Assembly (NCBI RefSeq): GCF_005671395.1
Contig: NZ_CP040428.1
Span: forward strand, 4,598,185 to 4,662,184
Source of the DNA: Jejubacter calystegiae
GTDB taxonomy: Bacteria > Pseudomonadota > Gammaproteobacteria > Enterobacterales > Enterobacteriaceae
Length of the DNA: 64,000 bases
Reading direction: 5' to 3'
Shown piece by piece: positions 29,775 through 39,403 of this stretch. How positions within the stretch are numbered: the stretch's first letter is position 1; the number at the start of each line of letters is the position of its first letter. Made by a program: the position numbers and the translations under genes. A model generated the notes under the pieces. The model saw only the letters and a list, made by a program, of their open reading frames with translations. It ran no database searches and was not told where the DNA came from.

Positions 29775-30929
29775 TTAGTATTGGCTTACGGTATGCGCTT
29801 CTACCCAGGCGAAGTTGATATCTTCCCCCAGGCCGGGTCGTTCGGGCAGGTGAACCATGCCGTCGCTGTCCATGGGATCGACCAGACTATTGAGGTAAGC
29901 CGCAGGCTGGTCATAGTCGAGGAACGGATGCAGCAGGCCGCGCTCGTACCAGCGACAGTTACGGATGGCCCCCACCACCGCAAGGCTGGCAGCGCCGTTG
30001 CCGTGCACCTCGCAGTCCATACCGAAAGCCTCGGCCAGACTCGCCACCTTCATACAGGGCCCGATGCCCCCTACCCCGTTGGCGCCAGCACGCAGAATGT
30101 CGCAGGCTCCGGCCTGCACCCAGTCGGCGCGGCTGTGGTGCTTACCGCCCAGGCTTTCAGGGCCGATAACGTCGATATTCAGGTTACTGGCAAGCCAGGC
30201 GTAGGAGGCCATGCTCGCCTCTTCCATCGGCTCTTCAAACCATGCGAAGCCGAGCTTTTCCAGCTCCCGACCAATCCACAGCGCTTCGCTGCGGCTGTAC
30301 CAGTGGTAGCCATCCAGCATCAGCGCAATATCCGGGCCGACCGCTTCACGCACCGCGGCACAGGCTTTAACGTCCATCTGAGGATTGGGCGCAAACGACA
30401 CCGGCGGCATCCAGGTATGGAGCTTAATGGCCTTATAGCCGCGGGCCACCAGGGTTTCGGCAAACCGGCCGTACTCCTCAGGCGTAGAGAGCCCGCCCGG
30501 CAAATCGTCGCCGCACATGGTGCTGCCATAGGCCGGCACCCGGTCTCGGTAACCGCCCAGCAGCTTCCAGACCGGCATATTGAGCTTACGGCCCGCCAGA
30601 TCCCACAGCGCCTGTTCCACAAACGAGAGCGCCCGCTCGGTAAGCTGATGGGCGCTACCGCGCTGCCAGTGGGACAGCGCCTGCCACAGTTGTTCACGCC
30701 GGAAGGGATCCTGCCCCACCAGCACCGGACAGAAAAAAGTTTCCACCACATAGGGACGCACCACCTCCGGCGGCGCCAGGGTATAACCGCAGGTTCCGTC
30801 ATCGGCAGTGATGGTAAGCAGCGCCATTTTCGCCTGGCTCTCTTCCCCGGGATGGGAATGACCGGCGCTGTCGGAACAGCGACGAGTGGGATACGTAAAG
30901 ACAGAGACATTAATAGATTCAATTTTCAC
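29775..30929 (-). CDS. Enolase-superfamily (mandelate racemase/muconate lactonizing) enzyme
   Basis: A protein of about 384 residues. From a GTG start at 30929 (preceded by AAGGA) it reads VKIESINVSVFTYPTRR; the frame is also open to 30977. It shows the N-terminal capping domain and (beta/alpha)7 barrel. The likely catalytic set is Lys169 and His171 (GYKAIKLHTW), metal ligands Asp206 (MLDGYHW), Glu232 (WFEEP) and Glu258 (IGPESLGG), and an Asp277/His309 dyad (DILRAG, EVHGNG). That pattern fits acid-sugar dehydratases or racemases; the second basic residue is His rather than Lys (KxH, not KxK), so the substrate cannot be assigned. First gene of the operon with the ABC importer. Confidence 0.82.
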   Translation of the reverse strand: MKIESINVSVFTYPTRRCSDSAGHSHPGEESQAKMALLTITADDGTCGYTLAPPEVVRPYVVETFFCPVLVGQDPFRREQLWQALSHWQRGSAHQLTERALSFVEQALWDLAGRKLNMPVWKLLGGYRDRVPAYGSTMCGDDLPGGLSTPEEYGRFAETLVARGYKAIKLHTWMPPVSFAPNPQMDVKACAAVREAVGPDIALMLDGYHWYSRSEALWIGRELEKLGFAWFEEPMEEASMASYAWLASNLNIDVIGPESLGGKHHSRADWVQAGACDILRAGANGVGGIGPCMKVASLAEAFGMDCEVHGNGAASLAVVGAIRNCRWYERGLLHPFLDYDQPAAYLNSLVDPMDSDGMVHLPERPGLGEDINFAWVEAHTVSQY

Positions 30930-31243
30930 AGGGGTATGGGTCCTTAATCGGGATCGTTCAGGGCGTCTGCGCGCCATTCGCTACCGCAACTGCTAACCAC
31001 TACGGAGGGAGTTGTTAATCTAAAACAGTGTTTCGATATTCAAGTTAGGTGGATTTTTCACCGCCTGCCTCGGACAAAAGCGCGTAAATACGCACCGTTT
31101 TTTGGACGTCTGCCCAGGGTAGCGTGATGCTTTTCACAGAGTGTTAATAAAATGTGACAGCCGTCGATACCCGAATGGCCGCATAATCAGAAGGGAGAAA
31201 AGGGGAAATGGCGCACCGCCAGGAACCGCAGCGCGCCAGAACA

Positions 31244-32296
31244 TCAGGCGATGTTGATCTTAGTATCCAGGTAAACATCCTGTACGGCGTTGATCAGCTT
31301 CACGCCGTCGGCCATCGATTTCTTAAAGGCCTTACGTCCCAGAATAAGCCCCATACCACCCGCACGCTTGTTAATCACTGCCGTGCGTACCGCATCGGAC
31401 AGATCGTTTTCGCCACCCGCGGCGCCACCGGAGTTAATCAGCCCGGCACGGCCCATATAGCAGTTCGCCAACTGGTAACGCACCAGATCGATGGGGTTAT
31501 CGGTAGTCAGTTTGCTGTAGACCCGTTCGTCGGTGTAACCGAAGTTAACTGCCTGATAGCCGCCGTTATTTTCCGCCATCTTCTGCTTCACAATATCGGC
31601 GCCGATGGTGGCCGCCAGGTGGTTGGCCTGGCCGGTCAGGTCGGCGCTAACGTGATAATCCACCCCATCTTTTTTGAAGGCAGGGTTACGCAGATAGGCC
31701 CAGAGTACGGTCACCATACCCAGCTCGTGGGCGCGTTCAAAGGCTGCGGAGATCTCTTCAATCTGGCGGCGCGACTCCTCAGAGCCGAAGTAAATGGTCG
31801 CCCCCACGGCAACCGCCCCCATATTGAACGCCTGCTCGACGCTGGCATACAGGGTCTGGTCATACTGGGTGGGATAGCTCAGGGTTTCGTTGTGATTCAG
31901 CTTCACCAGGAAAGGAATGCGGTGAGCATAGCAACGCGCCACCGAAGCCAGCACGCCGTAAGTAGAAGCCACACAGTTGCAGCCCGCTTCAATCGCCAGT
32001 TCAACAATGTTTTTCGGATCGAAATAGAGGGGGTTTGCGGCGAACGAAGCCCCTGCCGAATGTTCCACGCCCTGGTCCACCGGCAGGATGGACAGATAGC
32101 CGGTACCCGCCAGGCGGCCGGTATTGTACAGGGTTTGCATATTACGAAGGACCGCCGGTGGACGGTTGTTATCCACCATGACCCGATCGACATAATCGTC
32201 GCCCGGCAGGTAGAGATTATCCGCCGGAATGGTCATACAACGGTGCTGGAGCAGTGTGTCAGCATCTTTGCCAAGTAACTGCGCAATATCAGTCAT
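31244..32296 (-). CDS. fbaB: Class I fructose-bisphosphate aldolase (DhnA type)
   Basis: A 350-residue cytosolic Schiff-base aldolase that cleaves or forms fructose 1,6-bisphosphate, used in gluconeogenic growth in E. coli. Same length as E. coli FbaB. Family segments seen: [12 protein letters not shown] near the N terminus and [16 protein letters not shown], in which the lysine after ADIV corresponds to the Schiff-base residue of the DhnA family, plus [20 protein letters not shown] phosphate-binding residues. Monocistronic, between the ABC operon and repeat element C. Confidence 0.96.
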   Translation of the reverse strand: MTDIAQLLGKDADTLLQHRCMTIPADNLYLPGDDYVDRVMVDNNRPPAVLRNMQTLYNTGRLAGTGYLSILPVDQGVEHSAGASFAANPLYFDPKNIVELAIEAGCNCVASTYGVLASVARCYAHRIPFLVKLNHNETLSYPTQYDQTLYASVEQAFNMGAVAVGATIYFGSEESRRQIEEISAAFERAHELGMVTVLWAYLRNPAFKKDGVDYHVSADLTGQANHLAATIGADIVKQKMAENNGGYQAVNFGYTDERVYSKLTTDNPIDLVRYQLANCYMGRAGLINSGGAAGGENDLSDAVRTAVINKRAGGMGLILGRKAFKKSMADGVKLINAVQDVYLDTKINIA

Positions 32297-32532
32297 AATT
32301 CACTCCCGTAACGGCAGCGGGTGCTTCCCGCCGCACCAGTTAAATCCTGACCCGCCTGAAAAGCGGGCGCATTAAGTCTGGTTGGTTACGGTACGTTTTG
32401 CCAGAAGTCGCCGTATTTTCAGTTAATTCCGCTGTCACGCTTCACTGCCAGTGGTGGTAATGGCTGATGCGTTTCATTAGTCGGGGGAAATTAAGGTGTA
32501 GCGCGGATTCGGGTAAGCATTCACAAACGAAT

Positions 32533-32957
32533 GGAATATGTAAATGTCGGAGAAGGTTCCGTTCACTTTATGTGACTGCTTCTCTGTTGATTCACAGCCG
32601 GTGAACGGGGAAGGTAGAAGGTTACAGACAGCGACAGTCTCCGACCTAAAAATCGCCGCAGCGTTCACGGCCGCCAGGGTCACCCCGACAGGGATGTCGG
32701 GGTGAGGGCGTGCGGCACACGGACGTGCCGTCACGCCCGACCCGTCCGGCGGACGGGAAAAGCGGAGGGGACCCGAAGGGCGATTTTTACGTCGGAAAGC
32801 CAGGGGTGGTCAGGGGGAGTGGCGTTTGAAGTCCCCCTGACCCGTTCACCGGTGCCGGTATTCACATAAGCAAACTCACCTTAAAGTGAACGGAACCTTC
32901 GCCAGCGTGACATATTCCACCTGAACACAGCACCACCGTAATAATATTTCCCGTCAA
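32533..32957. repeat. Composite structured repeat, element C (single module)
   Basis: About 425 bp. The ends GTTCCGTTCAC (32556-32566) and GTGAACGGAAC (32886-32896) and both outer flanks match elements A and B. The single internal module, plus strand, carries hairpin 32681-32704 (perfect 10-bp stem CACCCCGACA/TGTCGGGGTG, loop GGGA) and hairpin 32706-32738 (loop ACGGAC). It also carries a CCCGTCC/GGACGGG stem and the segment GCGGAGGGGACCCGAAGGGC, which occurs inverted in element A. The rest of 32297-33214 has no gene I can support. Confidence 0.85.
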
Positions 32958-33193
32958 TGAAACAACACTGAAACCCCATTAAATATTGCGAACCAGATTC
33001 ATAGAACAGAAATACAACACGCCACTGTGATTTATTACAGGGTAAAATAACAGCAGCCAGTATTTTGTTAAGGAAGGTGCATAACAACAAGAAAGGTGAT
33101 TAATACAGTCGCGACCCGCCAGTGTTGAAGCACTGACAGGCCGCTAACCACAACCAACTGAAAATGAGTGGATAGCACACCATTCAATAATCC

Positions 33194-33211
33194 TGTGATT
33201 ATATAATCACA
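33194..33211. other. Perfect 18-bp palindrome beside the thiD stop
   Basis: TGTGATTAT/ATAATCACA is a perfect palindrome three bases beyond the thiD stop codon. It resembles a CRP site but has an 8-base instead of a 6-base spacer. It could be the stem of a weak terminator or an operator; I cannot decide. Confidence 0.4.
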
Positions 33212-33214
33212 AAA

Positions 33215-34015
33215 TCACCACCACGCATGAAAGTGATGCACCGGCCCATGCCCGTGCCCCACCTCCAGGCTATCGGCAGCCGCCAGCGCCTGAGTCAGCC
33301 AGGCCTTGGCTTCCACCACGGTCTGGCCCCAGTCATCGTAACGCGGCCGCAGCGCCGCCAGCGCCGACGAAAGCGTACAGCCGGTACCGTGAGTGTTTTT
33401 CGTCTGCACCCTGGGCGCAGTAAAACGCCGGGCGCCATCGCGGGTAAACAGCCAGTCCGGGCTTTCGGCATCGTCCAGATGGCCGCCCTTCATCAGTACC
33501 GCCTCGCAGCCCAGCGCCATCAGCGCTTCCCCCTGCTGATGCATCTCACGCTCGCTGGTAGCCATCGGCGCTTCCAGCAGCGCTGCCGCCTCTGGCAGAT
33601 TAGGGGTGATTAACGATACTCGCGGCAGCAGATGTTCGCGCATCACTGAGACCGCCGATGGCGACAGCAGCGGATCGCCGCTTTTAGCCAGCATCACGGT
33701 ATCCAGCACCACGGTGTGCGGCTGCCAGTACGCCAGGCGTTCCGCTACCGCTTCAACGATATCGGTTTCCGCCAGCATGCCGATCTTCACCGTATCGATG
33801 CGCAGATCGCTGAACACCGAATCGAGCTGCGCCGCCACAAAATCCGGCTCGATACGATAGACCGACTGCACGCCGCAGGTATTCTGGGCCACCAGCGCGG
33901 TTATCACACTGGCGCCATAGGCGCCCAACGCAGAAAAAGCTTTCAGGTCCGCCTGGATACCTGCACCCCCGCTGGGGTCGGTACCGGCAATGGTCAGAGC
34001 ATTAATCCGTTTCAT
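33215..34015 (-). CDS. thiD: Hydroxymethylpyrimidine/phosphomethylpyrimidine kinase
   Basis: A 266-residue cytosolic ribokinase-fold enzyme that phosphorylates HMP and HMP-P to HMP-PP for thiamine synthesis and salvage. It starts [20 protein letters not shown], the classic ThiD N terminus, and has MLKGGHL and [17 protein letters not shown] with the catalytic GTGC anion hole and cysteine. I chose the ATG at 34015 because it overlaps the thiM stop by 4 bases; the longer frame lies inside thiM. Controlled with thiM by the TPP riboswitch. Confidence 0.96.
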   Translation of the reverse strand: MKRINALTIAGTDPSGGAGIQADLKAFSALGAYGASVITALVAQNTCGVQSVYRIEPDFVAAQLDSVFSDLRIDTVKIGMLAETDIVEAVAERLAYWQPHTVVLDTVMLAKSGDPLLSPSAVSVMREHLLPRVSLITPNLPEAAALLEAPMATSEREMHQQGEALMALGCEAVLMKGGHLDDAESPDWLFTRDGARRFTAPRVQTKNTHGTGCTLSSALAALRPRYDDWGQTVVEAKAWLTQALAAADSLEVGHGHGPVHHFHAWW

Positions 34016-34800
34016 ACCAGCGCCTCCGCATCCAGTTGCCATAGCGCATCCAGAAACTGCGGGACAAAACTCCCCGGTCCCTGACTGCGGGTAACCGCCA
34101 TTTCCCCGGCGCGGGCCATTATCCGGCAACCGGCGGCGACATTTTCCAGCCTCTCCCCCGGCAGAGCGCAGCAGGCCGCTACCACCGCGGAAAGCGCACA
34201 GCCGGTTCCAACCACCCGGGTCAGCATAATATCGCCGCCGGGCACCTCCAGAGTGCGTTCGCCGTCGGTGATGTAATCTATCTCGCCGGTCACCGCCACT
34301 ACCGCGCCTCTCTCACGGGCCAGATGGCGGGCCGCAGGCAACGCGACCCGGGCACTGTCGGTGCTGTCGACGCCGCGTCCCCCGCCCTGACCCCCGGCCA
34401 GCGCCAGAATTTCCGATCCGTTGCCGCGAATTGCGGCAGGCTGAAGCGCCAGTACCTCCCGGGCGAAGTCGCTACGCAGCGTCAGCCCCCCCACAGCCAC
34501 CGGGTCGAGCACCCACGGGCGCTGCGCCTCACGGGCGCTGTCGATGGCGGCGCGCATGGCACGAGCACGTTCGCGAGTCAGGGTTCCGACGTTGACCAGG
34601 AGTGCGCTGGCGATAGCGCTAAACTGTGCCGCCTCTTGCTCATCTACCACCATGGCAGGCGAGGCGCCAAGGGCCAGCAAAACGTTAGCGGTAAAGGTCT
34701 GTACCACATCGTTGGTCATACAGTGAACCAACGGCGAAGTGGTACGAAGGTGATGCAGCGTCTGCAAGACAGCGTCGCTGCACAGTGGATCAGATTGCAT
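34012..34800 (-). CDS. thiM: Hydroxyethylthiazole kinase
   Basis: A 262-residue cytosolic kinase that salvages thiazole alcohol (HET) to HET-P for thiamine phosphate formation. It has the [21 protein letters not shown]-terminal motif and the [17 protein letters not shown] anion-hole motif of ThiM. The GGGAG ribosome site just before the ATG lies in the expression platform of the TPP riboswitch. Operon order thiM-thiD as in E. coli. rcnR and rcnA, which follow in E. coli, are absent. Confidence 0.96.
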   Translation of the reverse strand: MQSDPLCSDAVLQTLHHLRTTSPLVHCMTNDVVQTFTANVLLALGASPAMVVDEQEAAQFSAIASALLVNVGTLTRERARAMRAAIDSAREAQRPWVLDPVAVGGLTLRSDFAREVLALQPAAIRGNGSEILALAGGQGGGRGVDSTDSARVALPAARHLARERGAVVAVTGEIDYITDGERTLEVPGGDIMLTRVVGTGCALSAVVAACCALPGERLENVAAGCRIMARAGEMAVTRSQGPGSFVPQFLDALWQLDAEALV

Positions 34801-34848
34801 GGTGAACTCCCGCCCGGCGCGAAGAAGAGGGATACCGGTACGGGCATC

Positions 34849-34930
34849 TGACTTCCCTACGCCGGCACTATCCGGATCAGGTCAACGGGTCTTTCTCAGC
34901 CCCGCATCCAGTCGGCGGAGCACCCCGAGT
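34849..34930 (-). promoter_or_regulatory. TPP riboswitch (THI box) of thiMD
   Basis: The minus strand shows all conserved THI-box segments in order: ACTCGGGGTGC, CTGAGA (plus-strand complement at 34894-34899), ACCC, the TTGACCTGATCCGGATA segment, and GCGTAGGGAAGT. It lies about 50 bases before the thiM ATG. In E. coli thiM, TPP binding to this aptamer hides the ribosome site; the same translational mode is expected here. Confidence 0.96.
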
Positions 34931-34941
34931 CATTTGATTTT

Positions 34942-34969
34942 AAAGGAATTAGTTTTCTTTAATTCCTTT
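34942..34969. promoter_or_regulatory. Inverted repeat at the thiMD promoter region
   Basis: AAAGGAATTA and TAATTCCTTT form a perfect 10-bp inverted repeat with an 8-base spacer, 12 bases upstream of the TPP aptamer. It could be an operator at the thiMD promoter or a hairpin in the start of the transcript. The rest of 34970-35295 is AT-rich; it should hold the promoter of the histamine cluster, but I see no defined site. Confidence 0.35.
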
Positions 34970-35295
34970 AATCAGCCGCCATGATAAAAGGTAACAATGG
35001 CGCTGTAAACGCATTTGTGGCCACAGAAATCACCAATTATTCAGACCGATTCTCCGGTTTAGCCTGAGAATAAGCGCTGGCTCTTCAGGCAGCCGTTCCT
35101 GTTCAAAAAAATGGGGACGGAGTCAATATCCAAATCATTGTTCAAATAAGCAGCAATTTGCGCATCGTTATTGTATGCCAGCCAGGCGAAAAGTGATCAT
35201 TGTCAAAATTTACCCCCCTTCCCATCCTAGAATCGGCAGAAAAGCACTGGTTATAACGCTTATTTCATGTCTGTTTCTCAATAAGGAAAAATGTT

Positions 35296-36648
35296 ATGGG
35301 ATCGGTTAGCTCAGGCTCAGCTCATAAAATGGGAGTGGTCGCCCTTACGCTGGTTACCGCCTCAAATATGATGGGCTCCGGCGTATTTATGTTGCCCACC
35401 AACCTTGCCGGCGTTGGTTATATCTCGCTGTGGGGTTGGGTGCTCACTATTGTCGGTGTTATCGCTCTGGCGCTGGTATTCGCCAAAACCAGTTTAATTA
35501 CGCCGCGCACCGGCGGGATTGTCGCTTATGCCAGCGATGCATTTGGTCCATTTATTGGTTTTCAAACCACCGTCTGCTACTGGATTAGCGCCTGGGTGGG
35601 CAATGTGGCCCTGCTGGTCGCCGGGGTGGGATATTTAAGTTATTTCTTTCCAGAATTAAAAAATCCGATGTACAGCAGTATTGCCGCCATCGTTATTTTG
35701 TGGGCCTTTGTCGTACTGGCAAGCTTCGGCGCCAGAACTGCCAGCCGCGCCCAGTCATTTACCGCAAGCTGTATGCTGCTGGTGGTGCTGGGCGTCGGCG
35801 CCGTAGGCTGGTTCTGGTTTGATCCGCATATGTTTACCGAAGTGTATAACGGCACAGGCCGCAGCGACAGCTCGGCGATTATCTCTGCCGCATCCATTGC
35901 GCTGTGGGGGTTCCTGGGCGTTGAATCGGCTGTGGTTTCTACCGGCCAGGTGGACAATCCGGAAAAGACCGTGCCCAAAGCGACGGTGTACGGACTGTTG
36001 ATTGCCTCGGTCTGCTATGTGGGCAGTTGCTCGGTGATTATGGGCCTGGTGCCGCACAGCGAGCTGGTTAACTCCGCCGCGCCCTTTGCCGACGCCGCGC
36101 GCTATATGTTCGGCAAGACCGCCGGCAACATCGCTTCAGCGCTCAGTATTATCGCCTGCTTCGGCTCGATCTCCGGCTGGCTGATCCTGCAGTCTGAAGG
36201 CCCCCGCGCCGGTGCCCAGCAGGGCCTGTTCCCGCAGTTCTTCGCCGACACCAATAAGCGTGACGTGCCAATGAAGAGCCTGATTTTCACCGGTGTACTG
36301 ATGAGCCTGGTGTTAATGATGACCGCCTCCCCTAACCTGGCGAAACAGTTTGAAGTGGTGATTCTGATGTCGGTCTTCGCTTCGCTGCTGCCCTATATGT
36401 ACGCCCTGATTTCCCTGCCGATCATTATGGTCTCGAAGAAATTAAATCGCGGTCGCAGCTTTATGTTTTATTGCGTGATGGTGGTTATCGGCATGATTTA
36501 CAGCATCTTTGCCCTGTTGGGCTCCGGCACAGACTCCATGTTCTGGGGCGTGGTGATGATGATGGTAACCATTCCCCTGTTCTGCTTCGTGGCCGCTGGC
36601 CGCAGTAAGAAAGGCGAAAGAGTGCTTTATCTGGATAAGAAAGTCTGA
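35296..36648 (+). CDS. hdcT1: Putative histidine:histamine antiporter (APC family), first copy
   Basis: A 450-residue, 12-helix amino acid/polyamine antiporter of the AdiC/CadB/PotE group. The substrate-binding helix 1 motif SNMMGSGVFMLP matches the GSGVF motif of AdiC. It lies 45 bases upstream of hdc, so histidine uptake coupled to histamine export is the likely role, consuming a proton per cycle and aiding acid survival. Similar hdcT1-hdc-hdcT2-hisRS clusters are known from histamine-forming enterobacteria (Morganella, Raoultella, Klebsiella aerogenes). The start ATG at 35296 follows AAGGAAAA. Specificity is inferred from context, not from residues. Confidence 0.82.
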   Translation: MGSVSSGSAHKMGVVALTLVTASNMMGSGVFMLPTNLAGVGYISLWGWVLTIVGVIALALVFAKTSLITPRTGGIVAYASDAFGPFIGFQTTVCYWISAWVGNVALLVAGVGYLSYFFPELKNPMYSSIAAIVILWAFVVLASFGARTASRAQSFTASCMLLVVLGVGAVGWFWFDPHMFTEVYNGTGRSDSSAIISAASIALWGFLGVESAVVSTGQVDNPEKTVPKATVYGLLIASVCYVGSCSVIMGLVPHSELVNSAAPFADAARYMFGKTAGNIASALSIIACFGSISGWLILQSEGPRAGAQQGLFPQFFADTNKRDVPMKSLIFTGVLMSLVLMMTASPNLAKQFEVVILMSVFASLLPYMYALISLPIIMVSKKLNRGRSFMFYCVMVVIGMIYSIFALLGSGTDSMFWGVVMMMVTIPLFCFVAAGRSKKGERVLYLDKKV

Positions 36649-36693
36649 ACGTCAGTTCGTCATTAAACGTTATGCTTGAAAAGGAGAAATAAA

Positions 36694-37830
36694 ATGACAC
36701 TATCCATCGCAGATCAGAATAAACTCGATGCGTTTTGGTCATATTGTGTTAAGAACCAGTATTTCAATATTGGTTACCCGGAATCCGCCGATTTCGATTA
36801 CACCATTCTGGAAAGATTTATGCGTTTTTCCATTAATAACTGTGGCGACTGGGCGGAATATTGTAACTACCTGCTGAACTCTTTCGAATTTGAAAAAGAA
36901 GTGATGGAATATTTTGCCCAGCTGTTCAAAATTCCGTTTGAGGAAAGCTGGGGCTACGTGACCAACGGCGGCACCGAAGGCAATATGTTCGGCTGTTATC
37001 TGGGTCGCGAACTGTTCCCGGATGGCACCCTGTACTATTCCAAAGATACCCACTATTCGGTCGCCAAGATCGTTAAGCTGCTGCGCATTAAGTCGCGGGT
37101 GGTGGAATCCCAGCCTAACGGCGAGATGGACTACGACGATCTGATGCATAAAATCGCCGCCGACGGCGAGCGGCATCCGATTATTTTCGCCAATATTGGC
37201 ACTACGGTGCGTGGCGCAGTCGATAATATCGCTATCATCCAGCAGCGCCTGAAGGAAGCGGGCATCGCCCGGGAAGACTACTATCTGCACGCTGATGCAG
37301 CGCTGAGCGGCATGATTCTGCCCTTCGTTGACGAACCCCAGCCCTTTACTTTTGCCGACGGCATCGACTCTATCGGCGTTTCCGGCCATAAGATGATCGG
37401 CTGCCCCATTCCCTGCGGGATCGTCGTGGCGCGGCGTAAAAACGTCGATTTAATCAGCGTTGAAATCGACTATATATCAGCCCACGACAAAACCATCACC
37501 GGCTCCCGTAACGGCCATACCCCGCTGATGATGTGGGAGGCGGTCCGCAGCCACACCCTCGCCGACTGGCAGCGCCGTATTCGCCACTGCCTTGACATCG
37601 CGCAGTACGCGGTCGATCGCTTCCAGGCCGCAGGCGTTAACGCCTGGCGTAATAAGAACTCCATTACCGTGGTCTTCCCCTGCCCGTCAGAAGCGGTATG
37701 GAAAAAACACTGCCTGGCGACATCGGGCGACGTCGCTCACCTGATCGCTTCCGGACACCACCTGGATACCAGCAAGGTAGACGCTCTGATCGACGATGTT
37801 ATCGCCGATCTCAACGCCCGTGCGGCGTAA
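36694..37830 (+). CDS. hdc: Histidine decarboxylase, PLP-dependent
   Basis: A 378-residue cytosolic enzyme that converts histidine to histamine and CO2. Length and sequence fit the pyridoxal-phosphate histidine decarboxylases of Gram-negative bacteria (group II decarboxylase family), not the pyruvoyl type of Gram-positives. Seen: [12 protein letters not shown] (cofactor phosphate), His120 in KDTHYSVAK (ring stacking), Asp201 in [10 protein letters not shown] and Lys233 in [14 protein letters not shown], the internal aldimine lysine. The ATG at 36694 follows AAGGAG. Cotranscription with the upstream antiporter is likely. Some other amine decarboxylases share this fold, but the antiporter and HisRS neighbours support histidine. 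Confidence 0.92.
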   Translation: MTLSIADQNKLDAFWSYCVKNQYFNIGYPESADFDYTILERFMRFSINNCGDWAEYCNYLLNSFEFEKEVMEYFAQLFKIPFEESWGYVTNGGTEGNMFGCYLGRELFPDGTLYYSKDTHYSVAKIVKLLRIKSRVVESQPNGEMDYDDLMHKIAADGERHPIIFANIGTTVRGAVDNIAIIQQRLKEAGIAREDYYLHADAALSGMILPFVDEPQPFTFADGIDSIGVSGHKMIGCPIPCGIVVARRKNVDLISVEIDYISAHDKTITGSRNGHTPLMMWEAVRSHTLADWQRRIRHCLDIAQYAVDRFQAAGVNAWRNKNSITVVFPCPSEAVWKKHCLATSGDVAHLIASGHHLDTSKVDALIDDVIADLNARAA

Positions 37831-37832
37831 AA

Positions 37833-37957
37833 AAGGGTGGTGATTCCTCACCACCCTTCACGCAAACGCGCCACTGGCACCAGAGCCAACCGTTACCAGT
37901 GGCGCATCCGGCTCGCTACGAGCCCCGTTCACGCTAAACGCTTTACCCGGGTAAAGC
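37833..37957 (+). promoter_or_regulatory. String of four hairpins between hdc and second antiporter
   Basis: The hdc to hdcT2 gap (37831-38026) is a chain of perfect inverted repeats: 37833-37858 (AAGGGTGGTGA/TCACCACCCTT, loop TTCC), 37868-37905 (GCGCCACTGG/CCAGTGGCGC), 37910-37924 (GGCTCG/CGAGCC, loop CTA) and 37940-37957 (GCTTTACCC/GGGTAAAGC). The first has no T-run, so it is not a standard terminator. The chain may stabilise the hdc message, attenuate transcription or bind a protein. Confidence 0.75.
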
Positions 37958-38026
37958 AACATCTGCGAGAGCGGCGTTCGCAACCTGCCAGTCCTTTCAC
38001 CTCACTGCGTCGGGACAAAAAATGAT

Positions 38027-39391
38027 ATGGATGAAAACCGCTCAACTTCGCACCGCATGGGGCTGCTGGCGCTGACTGTCATGACGGCGTCCAATATGAT
38101 GGGTAGCGGCGTCTTTATGCTGCCCACCACCCTTGGGCAAATCGGTTCGGTCTCAGTATGGGGATGGGCGCTGACCTTCCTGGTCATCCTCTGCCTGGCG
38201 CTCATCTTTAACAAGATGAACGCCCTCTTCCCACATAATGGCGGCATTATCGCCAGCATTCATTACTGTTTTGGCCCTTTTATCGGCCTGCAAATGACGC
38301 TGTTTTACTGGCTGGCTACCTGGGTCGGCAACTGCGCTCTGCTGCTGGCAGGCGTGGGTTATCTCTCTTTCTTTTTCCCCGTTTTGCTCCACCCGCTTTA
38401 CGGCGCGCTGGCCTGTATCGCCCTGCTGTGGCTGGCGGTACTGCTGGGGCTGCGCGGCGCAAAGCTGGTAGGCAAAGCGCAACTTATTACCGGCGGCTGC
38501 ATGGTCGCGGCGATTCTCAGCATCGGTTTACTGGGCTGGCGCCACTTCGATCTCCACATCTATCGGGCCGCCTGGAATCTGAGCGGCCAGTCGGACGGCC
38601 ATGCCATCATTAATGCGGCGGTGATTTCTCTGTGGGGCTTTCTGGGGGTGGAATCTGCTTCAGTTTCCCGCAGCCAGGTGGAAAAACCGGATCGCACGGT
38701 GCCGCTGGCGACCCTGTGCGGGCTGGCCATTACCGGTCTGTGCTATGCCAGCTCCACTAACGTGATTATGGGAATTCTGCCCCACGCAACGCTTACGGCA
38801 TCGGCTTCGCCCTTCGCCGATACCGCGCGGGCCATCTGGGGCACCGGCGCCGGGCAGCTTATCTCCGCAGCGGCCATTATCGCCTGCCTGGGCGCCATGC
38901 CCGGCTGGCAGATTCTGCAAACCGAAGTTCCCCGCGCCGCGGCAGAGTCAGGCATTTTTCCCCCGATCTTCGCCCGCACGAATCGTTACGGCGTGCCCTG
39001 GGTCGCGCTGATCTTTACCGCTATCCTGATGACCCTGGTGCTACTGCTGACGCTGTCGGCGAGCCTGCAAAGTCAGTTCAGAAACGTCATTGTTCTGGCC
39101 GTCGCGGCCAGCCTTTTTCCTTATGCCTTCGCCGCCCTGGCGCTACCTGGAATGATGGTGATGAAAGACCGTTACCGCGGCGGCGGATTTTACGGTTACT
39201 GCCTGTTGAGCCTGACCGCCTTTGCATTTATTGCGGGCGCGATACTGTCCGGACAGTCACGCGCCCTGTTGTGCGGCGTTTTGCTACAAATCGCCACAAT
39301 CCCTCTTTACCTGTTGTATATCGTACGCCGGCAGCGACGGGAGAGAACCGCCTCTCCCCTGCTACTGCCGGCGCCTGGTTCTCATCAATAA
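38027..39391 (+). CDS. hdcT2: Putative histidine/histamine transporter (APC family), second copy
   Basis: A 454-residue paralogue of the gene at 35296 with the same 12-helix APC fold and the helix-1 motif SNMMGSGVFMLPTTLGQIG. Similarity runs the full length (e.g. SLWGFLGVESASVSRSQVEKP versus the first copy). Two antiporters flanking hdc suggest a division of labour, for example exchange under acid stress versus histidine uptake, but the sequence does not say which. It follows the hairpin chain and precedes hisS2 by 12 bases. The start at 38027 has only a modest ribosome site; no better one is visible. Confidence 0.82.
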   Translation: MDENRSTSHRMGLLALTVMTASNMMGSGVFMLPTTLGQIGSVSVWGWALTFLVILCLALIFNKMNALFPHNGGIIASIHYCFGPFIGLQMTLFYWLATWVGNCALLLAGVGYLSFFFPVLLHPLYGALACIALLWLAVLLGLRGAKLVGKAQLITGGCMVAAILSIGLLGWRHFDLHIYRAAWNLSGQSDGHAIINAAVISLWGFLGVESASVSRSQVEKPDRTVPLATLCGLAITGLCYASSTNVIMGILPHATLTASASPFADTARAIWGTGAGQLISAAAIIACLGAMPGWQILQTEVPRAAAESGIFPPIFARTNRYGVPWVALIFTAILMTLVLLLTLSASLQSQFRNVIVLAVAASLFPYAFAALALPGMMVMKDRYRGGGFYGYCLLSLTAFAFIAGAILSGQSRALLCGVLLQIATIPLYLLYIVRRQRRERTASPLLLPAPGSHQ

Positions 39392-39403
39392 AAAGGAATC
39401 TGT

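Noticed and set aside
29781-30947. 388-codon plus-strand open frame antisense to the enolase-superfamily gene
   Set aside because: The minus-strand frame has a full set of metal ligands and operon context; this is its shadow.
32881-33090. 69-codon minus-strand open frame
   Set aside because: It begins inside the right arm of repeat element C, has no ribosome site and no recognisable features.
33194-33211. CRP binding site
   Set aside because: Half sites TGTGA and TCACA are present, but the spacer is 8 bases instead of 6 and the site lies after thiD rather than before a gene.
37831-38026. T-box or his-operon-type attenuator
   Set aside because: No run of His codons in a leader peptide and no T-box sequence; only stacked hairpins are seen.
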